A DNA stretch of 11,347 nucleotides from CAZRDB01 sp964598695 (lineage in GTDB: Bacteria; Armatimonadota; Zipacnadia; UBA1398), in contig CAZRDB010000163.1 of the NCBI GenBank assembly GCA_964598695.1, positions 1-11,347 of the forward strand, given 5' to 3'. Within the stretch, counting starts at the first letter, position 1; each line of letters opens with the position of its first letter. Positions 7,026-11,347 of the stretch are shown here, piece after piece. The notes under the pieces are model-generated. The model saw only the letters and a program-made list of their open reading frames with translations, made no database searches and was not told the DNA's origin. A program made the translations under genes and the position numbers.

Positions 7026-9155
7026 CTACCGGAGCCGCCGGATCGCGCTGCCCGCATCGCGGAACACCTCCGGGAGGCCGGCGGAGCACGCGAGCTGCTC
7101 CTCCTGGGCGGGCCAGCCGGAGCCGAGCCAACGCGTGGTGATGACGTACTCGATGCCTCCGAGACGGAGGTTGGCGGCGAGATCGGCCTCGGCCCGCGCC
7201 GGTGGCTGCAGGCTGCCCGCGAGCACCCACCAATCGCCGGTCCATGGCCTCCGGGAGCGGATGTGCAGGGGCGGGAGCGGCAGGCCGTCGACGTCCACCG
7301 GCGTCGGCTCGAGTTGCAGCCGGCGGCCGTAAGCCCAGTAGCAGAAGGCGGGCTTCTCGCTGAACCAGGCGACTCGGGAGCCCGCCGGGAGGCTCTCCAG
7401 CGCGGCGAGCAGGCCGTCCATCGGCAGCGCGCCACCTCCCCGGTCCGCCCGGGTGACGGAGCGCGCGAACGCGGCGTCGGTCCGCTCCGCCTTCAGCGGG
7501 GCGTAGCCAAGGAGGAACAAGGCGGCCAGCCCACAGGCGGCGAGGCCGAGCCACGAGGGCCACCGCCGTTCCGGCCTCCGCGCGAGCAGCGCGGCGGGGA
7601 GCCCGACGACAACCAGGGCCCCGACCGTGCCCGCGGCCGCGAGCCGGCCCTCGCGGAGAACGGTCAGCGCGAGCGAGGCAGCGGAGGTCGCGAGCAGGAC
7701 CGCGGTCCAGGCGCGCTGCCGCGGGCTCGGCCGCAGCGCCAACGCGACGAGGGCGATCCCCAGGCCGAAGCTCGCGAGGACGTAGCGGCAGGTTGCCGTG
7801 ACCGGCGCCCCGACCCACTCCGTGGTGCCGGAGAACGGGGAGAACGGGAAGAGCGCCAGGAGCGCGAGGCCCATCCCCCCCACGAGCGCGGCGTGCCAGC
7901 GCCGCGCCCCGGCCTCCACCTCGGGCCGTCGCGCCAGCGCCCAGCAGGCGGCGCCGTAGCCCGTGGCGGCCACGAGAAAGAGGGGGATCGGCCAGTCGAG
8001 CACGTAGCCGGGGAGGATCGCGAGGCCGGCCGGGCTGCCGAGGTAGCTCGCGAGCTTCGTCGGCGCCTGGTCTGCGGGCCCGAACGGCCCGGGCAGGGGG
8101 CCGAGCTGGAACGGGAACAACGGGTTGCCCGTCAGCGCCGTGTTGCGAATGTACCAGTAGCCGCCGGTCAGCACCGCGCCCAGAAGCAGCAGACCGGCCC
8201 TGGCGAGCGCCCGCGCCGGGCCGAGACGCTCGCCGGCGATCAGGCGTGGCAGCAGCCACAGGATGAGCAGCGGGATGACGGGGAGGAACGAGGCCTTGCT
8301 CCCGGCCGCGAGCCCTGCGGCGAGCCCCGCGGGAAGCACCGCCCGCCAATCGAGCGGCCGCTCGCGCCCGTCCTCGTCGCGCCGCGGAGCCAGGAGGGCA
8401 CACGCCGCGAGCACAGCCGCGGGGCCGGCGAGGTCGACCGCACTGAACGTGTTCAGGCGCCGGAGTACCGGGGCCGCGACCACGAACAGGAGCGCCACAA
8501 CGACGGCGCCGGCTCGCGAGGCGCCGTAGGCGCGCGCGAGAACGAGCAGGGAGACGACCGCCATCGCCGCCCACAGGGGCGTCGTGAGGCTCGCGAAGCG
8601 GTCATCGTGGAACGGCAGCATGAACCACGCGGCCAGCAGCTCGGCGCTGCAGGGGTAGTAGGCCTGGTAGTTGCCGATCCCCAGGGTGAGCCTGCCGTGG
8701 ACGATCCAGTCGGCCGGGAGCACGGCGTGGTAGGAGAGGTCATCGGGGGCGAATGTCCCACCCAGCAGCGCGGCATAGCCCGCGTAGAGGGCGCAGACGG
8801 CGGCCAGGAGGCCAACGGCAACGGGCAGAAGCGGCCCGTCCTCGGGGGACGCCCCAACCACAGGCCACGGGGGAGAGCGTCTCCCGCGTGGGGGCCACCA
8901 GTGACCGGCGCGGAGAGCCGCGGCCATGAGAGAGACGGCCGCGACGGAGAGCAGTGCCCAACGGGCCTCGAACCGCCCGGCCACCCCCAGCGCGAGGAGC
9001 ACGACGACCGCGACGGTGGGGAGGGCCACGACCGTGGCGAGCAGCCTGCGGGTGAGGCCCTCTCCCCGCGCGACGAACTCCCCGGCGCTGAGCGCGGCCC
9101 AGACCAGCAACCCGTTTGCGGCGAGGAACACCAGCGCCTGCAGCAAGTCCGCCAC
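7026..9155 (-). CDS. Polytopic membrane protein, GT-C-type glycosyltransferase-like
   Basis: A 709-residue protein with about 12 or more hydrophobic segments between residues 1 and 550, then a soluble C-terminal domain (about 555-709) with no helix long enough to span the membrane. The first large outside loop carries FAPDDLSYHAVLPADWIVHG (135-154), an acidic pair (D138, D139) placed like the catalytic Asp of GT-C enzymes such as GT39/GT83 family members. WYIRNTALTGNPLFPF (334-349) is another pattern common in these proteins. They take sugar from a lipid-phosphate donor and act on the outer face of the membrane; donor and acceptor here are unknown. The start is GTG at 9155, the first usable codon after an in-frame TAG about 50 bp upstream. 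The G-rich GAGGGGA abuts it directly, which is too close for a classical ribosome-binding site, so the exact start is uncertain. It heads the transcript that continues into the metallophosphoesterase. Confidence 0.75.
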   Translation of the reverse strand: MADLLQALVFLAANGLLVWAALSAGEFVARGEGLTRRLLATVVALPTVAVVVLLALGVAGRFEARWALLSVAAVSLMAAALRAGHWWPPRGRRSPPWPVVGASPEDGPLLPVAVGLLAAVCALYAGYAALLGGTFAPDDLSYHAVLPADWIVHGRLTLGIGNYQAYYPCSAELLAAWFMLPFHDDRFASLTTPLWAAMAVVSLLVLARAYGASRAGAVVVALLFVVAAPVLRRLNTFSAVDLAGPAAVLAACALLAPRRDEDGRERPLDWRAVLPAGLAAGLAAGSKASFLPVIPLLILWLLPRLIAGERLGPARALARAGLLLLGAVLTGGYWYIRNTALTGNPLFPFQLGPLPGPFGPADQAPTKLASYLGSPAGLAILPGYVLDWPIPLFLVAATGYGAACWALARRPEVEAGARRWHAALVGGMGLALLALFPFSPFSGTTEWVGAPVTATCRYVLASFGLGIALVALALRPSPRQRAWTAVLLATSAASLALTVLREGRLAAAGTVGALVVVGLPAALLARRPERRWPSWLGLAACGLAALFLLGYAPLKAERTDAAFARSVTRADRGGGALPMDGLLAALESLPAGSRVAWFSEKPAFCYWAYGRRLQLEPTPVDVDGLPLPPLHIRSRRPWTGDWWVLAGSLQPPARAEADLAANLRLGGIEYVITTRWLGSGWPAQEEQLACSAGLPEVFRDAGSAIRRLR

Positions 9156-9311
9156 TCCCCTCGGAGCCGTTGCGCGGCCCTGCGGGCAGCCGCGCCGGCA
9201 CCCAGCCTACCACCAGCGCCGCCCGCTTCGCCACCTGGTCGGCCTGCAGTGTGCGCACCGGTACGGCGCCCCTGGCGCGCGGGAGAGGCGTGCACCGGTT
9301 GCCCGATCCAA

Positions 9312-9361
9312 GGCGGCAGCGGACCATGGTCCCCGGCCCGTCCGCTCGGCCCGTTGCCGCC
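9312..9361. repeat. Compound inverted repeat in the intergenic region
   Basis: GGCGGCA (9312-9318) pairs with TGCCGCC (9355-9361). Directly inside, GCGGAC (9319-9324) pairs with GTCCGC (9340-9345), leaving a 9-nt bulge on the right arm. A separate 12-bp perfect palindrome, GGACCATGGTCC, occupies 9321-9332. No T-run follows, so it does not look like an intrinsic terminator. It lies between the divergent GT-C-like gene and the secD promoter and could be a protein-binding site or chance GC-rich symmetry. I see nothing else recognisable in 9156-9414, including no convincing promoter for the minus-strand gene. Confidence 0.3.
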
Positions 9362-9414
9362 TCACGGGTCTCGGCGCGTTGGGCTCGCCCGGCTCCGGAC
9401 CTCCCGGCCGCCAT

Positions 9415-9443
9415 TTGACAGGTTGCGCCACCGCCGGTACAAT
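9415..9443 (+). promoter_or_regulatory. Near-consensus sigma70 promoter upstream of secD
   Basis: A perfect -35 hexamer TTGACA (9415-9420) is followed after exactly 17 bp by TACAAT (9438-9443), one mismatch from the consensus -10. Such a match stands out in DNA this GC-rich. Transcription should start near 9450 and run into secD about 205 nt downstream. No other gene with a credible start lies between, so secD is the likely target, though a small RNA cannot be excluded. Confidence 0.8.
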
Positions 9444-9449
9444 TCGGCG

Positions 9450-9655
9450 CTTGAAGTCGCTTGGGGCAACGCTTGCGCGGCCGTGCGGCCGTTGTCGAGT
9501 CGCGCCTCATGCAGTGGAGCCTTGCGCGTTCGTTCGCCTCGTCGGCGGCAGCGCGCGGCTCGTTCCCCTGGGTTCGTCTGCCGCGGGTGGCCTCGCTCCT
9601 GCGCCCGCGGCTTCTTGTTCGGGAGTCTGATCCATATGCGCGGGGGTATTGCGGC
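9450..9655 (+). promoter_or_regulatory. Long 5' leader of secD with alternative GC stems
   Basis: The predicted transcript carries about 205 nt before the GTG of secD. CGCGGC (9554-9559) can pair with GCCGCG (9580-9585). The same right arm, extended to GCCGCGGG (9580-9587), can instead pair perfectly over 8 bp with CCCGCGGC (9604-9611), so the two stems exclude each other. A tandem 8-bp repeat (GCGGCCGT twice) lies at 9477-9492. A 7-codon frame, ATG at 9636 to TGA at 9657-9659, overlaps the secD GTG in a GTGA junction and could couple translation. No known riboswitch or ncRNA family is recognised. Confidence 0.35.
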
Positions 9656-11347
9656 GTGAAGGAGAATCGTCGGAAGCTCCTCTGGATCCTGCTCGTCGCG
9701 CTCTTGGCGTTCGAGCTAGGGTTCAAGCCCATCGGCATTGCGCCGGCCGAGAGTACGGCCGACCTCGCCGAGGCGACCTATGAGTTCCAGCGGAGCCTGG
9801 TGGGCATCCCACCGAAGCCGCTGCCGTCGGCCAAGCCTGCGCCTGGCGCGACGAGCGCGGAGAGCACCTCACCGGAGGCCCTGAGCGTCGAATCGCTCGC
9901 GCTGGCGCCGACGTCCTCTCTCTCGAGCGAGTCGGCGGCCACCGAGGCGACCGTGCCCGGCTCGCAGGGCCAGGACAAGGTCTCCTCGCCGGAGTCCGCC
10001 CCCGCGATCCTCTCCGCGGAGTCTGTCGCGCCGCTCCTCGACGCGCTGACGGGCGGCTCGATCCCGGCGGAGTCGCAGGCCCCGGGGGCCGCCAGCGTCG
10101 GCATGACCGTCTCCGACCTCAAGACGGAGATGTGGCGGTACCTCGACGAGCAGGGCATCCCCGTCATCACCGACGGCGTCGCGATCAAGGATCGCGAGGT
10201 CGTCGTCAAGCTCGCGGTCCCCCGCGACACGACGGCGGGCCAGATCGTCCAGTACCGCGAGAGCGCTCTCTCGGCCCTGCAGGCGCAGTACAGCGACCGG
10301 GCCGGCGCGGTAACGCTCAAGGCGGCGGGCAAGGCCCAGAAGGACGCCCATCTGGTCGTCGCCCAGTTCGGACGGTTCCAGCTCCGGCGGCCGATGCCGC
10401 AGGTGAAGCTCGGACTCGACCTCCAGGGCGGCACCCGGATCGTCATGGAGGCCGTCCCCAGCACCCGGTACATCTTCGTCGACCAGGCCGCGGAGGGCGA
10501 CGCCGCTGCGGCCGACCTGCCGACCGAGTCGCAGGCGACCGAGTCGCAGAGCGCCGCCATCGAGGCGCGCAAGGAGGGCCAGGTCGCCTCGCGCGCCGAC
10601 TGGGAGCGCATCAAGACCGATCTCCAGGCCCACCTGGAGACGAACCGCGTCGAGGTGCTCAGCCTCACGGCCACCGGTAGCGGCGTCACGCTCGAGGCAA
10701 TGACCAAAGGCAAGGACGAGGCCGCCGCCGTCCTCGAGACCGCGCGGACCTTCCTGCGCGAGCGGCGTCCGGGCGTCGTGCTCTACGAGGACCCGGACTC
10801 GGTGTTCATCGCCGGCGACACGATCGACCGCGTCCGCGAGATCATGCAGCGCCGCGTCGACATGTTCGGTCTCACCGAGCCGATCATCCAGACCGAGGGT
10901 GAGCGGCGGATCACGATCGAGATCGCGGGCCAGACGCCCGAGGAGATCGAGCGTGACCTCGCCAAGCCGGCGGACCTCAAGCTCATGTTCATCGACCCGA
11001 AGCGCTACACGCTCCGCACCGTTCCGATCCCGATGGCCGAGCGCGACCCGCGCCACCCCGAGAAGGCAGAGCGGGTGGAGGTCTACGACGCGGTCTCGGG
11101 CGAGCCCATCGACCACAAGACGGCGATCGACGACCCGAGTTCGCTCGTCGTCGTCCGCGGCGCCGACATGAAGGACACCTCCGCGGCGACACCGAGCCAG
11201 AACGGCGGCTGGGCGGTCAGCTTCGAGCTGAAGCCGCGCGCGACCGACGCCTTCCGCGAGTTCACCTCGAAGCACATCCAAGACCCGATGCCGATCGTCC
11301 TCAACGATGTCATCGAGTCGGCCCCGGTGATCCAGACCACCATCGGC
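9656..11347 (+). CDS. secD: Protein translocase subunit SecD (3' truncated by the window end)
   Basis: 564 residues of an open frame that runs off the window. SecD, with SecF, assists the SecYEG channel from the periplasmic side and uses the proton gradient to complete export. After a basic start (KENRRK) and one helix (8-24), the conserved region begins with VKLGLDLQGGTRIVMEA (250-266), whose D-x-Q-G-G is the SecD signature. VREIMQRRVDMFGLTEPIIQTEGERRITIEIAG (393-425) and IVLNDVIESAPVI (547-559) are further family blocks; the remaining membrane helices lie beyond the window. Unusually, residues 30-145 form a Ser/Ala/Glu/Pro-rich linker with recurring xES triplets, and a second TESQATESQ patch sits at 289-297. 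GTG 9656 is chosen because it gives a normal basic N-terminus plus helix and has GGGGG about 9 bp upstream. The frame stays open back to 9455, and an ATG at 9509 is an alternative adding 49 residues of atypical codon use. No yajC-like gene precedes it. Confidence 0.92.
   Translation, partial: MKENRRKLLWILLVALLAFELGFKPIGIAPAESTADLAEATYEFQRSLVGIPPKPLPSAKPAPGATSAESTSPEALSVESLALAPTSSLSSESAATEATVPGSQGQDKVSSPESAPAILSAESVAPLLDALTGGSIPAESQAPGAASVGMTVSDLKTEMWRYLDEQGIPVITDGVAIKDREVVVKLAVPRDTTAGQIVQYRESALSALQAQYSDRAGAVTLKAAGKAQKDAHLVVAQFGRFQLRRPMPQVKLGLDLQGGTRIVMEAVPSTRYIFVDQAAEGDAAAADLPTESQATESQSAAIEARKEGQVASRADWERIKTDLQAHLETNRVEVLSLTATGSGVTLEAMTKGKDEAAAVLETARTFLRERRPGVVLYEDPDSVFIAGDTIDRVREIMQRRVDMFGLTEPIIQTEGERRITIEIAGQTPEEIERDLAKPADLKLMFIDPKRYTLRTVPIPMAERDPRHPEKAERVEVYDAVSGEPIDHKTAIDDPSSLVVVRGADMKDTSAATPSQNGGWAVSFELKPRATDAFREFTSKHIQDPMPIVLNDVIESAPVIQTTIG

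Noticed and set aside
8926..9630. A 234-codon plus-strand frame upstream of secD that might have been yajC
   Set aside because: It lies mostly antisense to the GT-C-like gene, has no YajC-type helix or motif and is Ala/Arg/Ser-rich. The promoter at 9415-9443 lies inside it.
9450..9655. A known structured RNA (SRP RNA, 6S RNA, RNase P, tmRNA) behind the strong promoter
   Set aside because: None of the conserved core sequences of these RNAs could be recognised, and the segment leads directly into secD.
5718..9659. A 1313-codon plus-strand open frame
   Set aside because: It is antisense to the metallophosphoesterase and the GT-C-like gene. Its translation is Arg/Gly/Pro/Glu-rich low complexity without domains, as expected from the shadow of GC-biased genes in which stop codons are rare. 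The strong families are on the minus strand.
9869..11281. A 470-codon minus-strand frame opposite secD
   Set aside because: Leu/Arg/Asp-rich shadow of secD without recognisable motifs. The plus-strand frame carries the conserved SecD blocks.

Overview
This is a GC-rich stretch (roughly 70% by eye, not computed) of a bacterial chromosome. Seven complete or near-complete genes and one 3' gene fragment fill almost all of it. Coding regions show strong G/C preference at third codon positions, which also produces long spurious antisense frames. I see no insertion sequences, tRNA, rRNA, CRISPR arrays or phage genes. The gene mix suggests an uncultured, environmental Gram-negative-type bacterium: a secreted GHL10/DUF187 hydrolase-like protein with extra N-terminal domains, a large GT-C-like membrane protein, a membrane-anchored C39-like peptidase and a SecD with a long linker. 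Planctomycetota or Armatimonadota would fit, but this is inference and the window has no phylogenetic marker.

Layout. Bases 3-104 (+) are the tail of an unknown gene. A 12-TM major facilitator (122-1486, +) and a Trm-G10/UPF0020-like nucleic-acid methyltransferase (1512-2405, +) follow closely and may share its transcript. The methyltransferase converges on, and overlaps by 46 bp, a membrane-anchored C39-like cysteine peptidase homologue (2360-3211, -). That gene is divergent from the secreted GHL10-family protein (3349-5745, +) across a 137-bp region holding an inverted repeat. A GT-C-like membrane protein (7026-9155, -) and a secreted metallophosphoesterase (5787-6935, -) form a probable two-gene minus-strand unit. 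Its 3' end faces the 3' end of the GHL10 gene.

Bases 9156-9655 form the only long non-coding stretch. It carries a near-consensus sigma70 promoter (TTGACA, 17-bp spacer, TACAAT) and a leader of about 200 nt with two mutually exclusive GC stems. These lie upstream of secD (9656 to the window end, +, 3' truncated), which encodes the protein-export channel accessory subunit. Between its first membrane helix and the conserved periplasmic region lies a long Ser/Ala/Glu/Pro-rich linker with recurring xES triplets.

Functionally the window mixes envelope and secretion functions (SecD, GT-C, secreted MPE, secreted GHL10, membrane C39) with a transporter and an RNA-modification-like enzyme. I found no compact new defence or mobile system. 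The points most worth checking are the stand-alone C39 protein, the SecD linker and leader, the EPPY variant of the methyltransferase motif and the composite architecture of the GHL10 protein.
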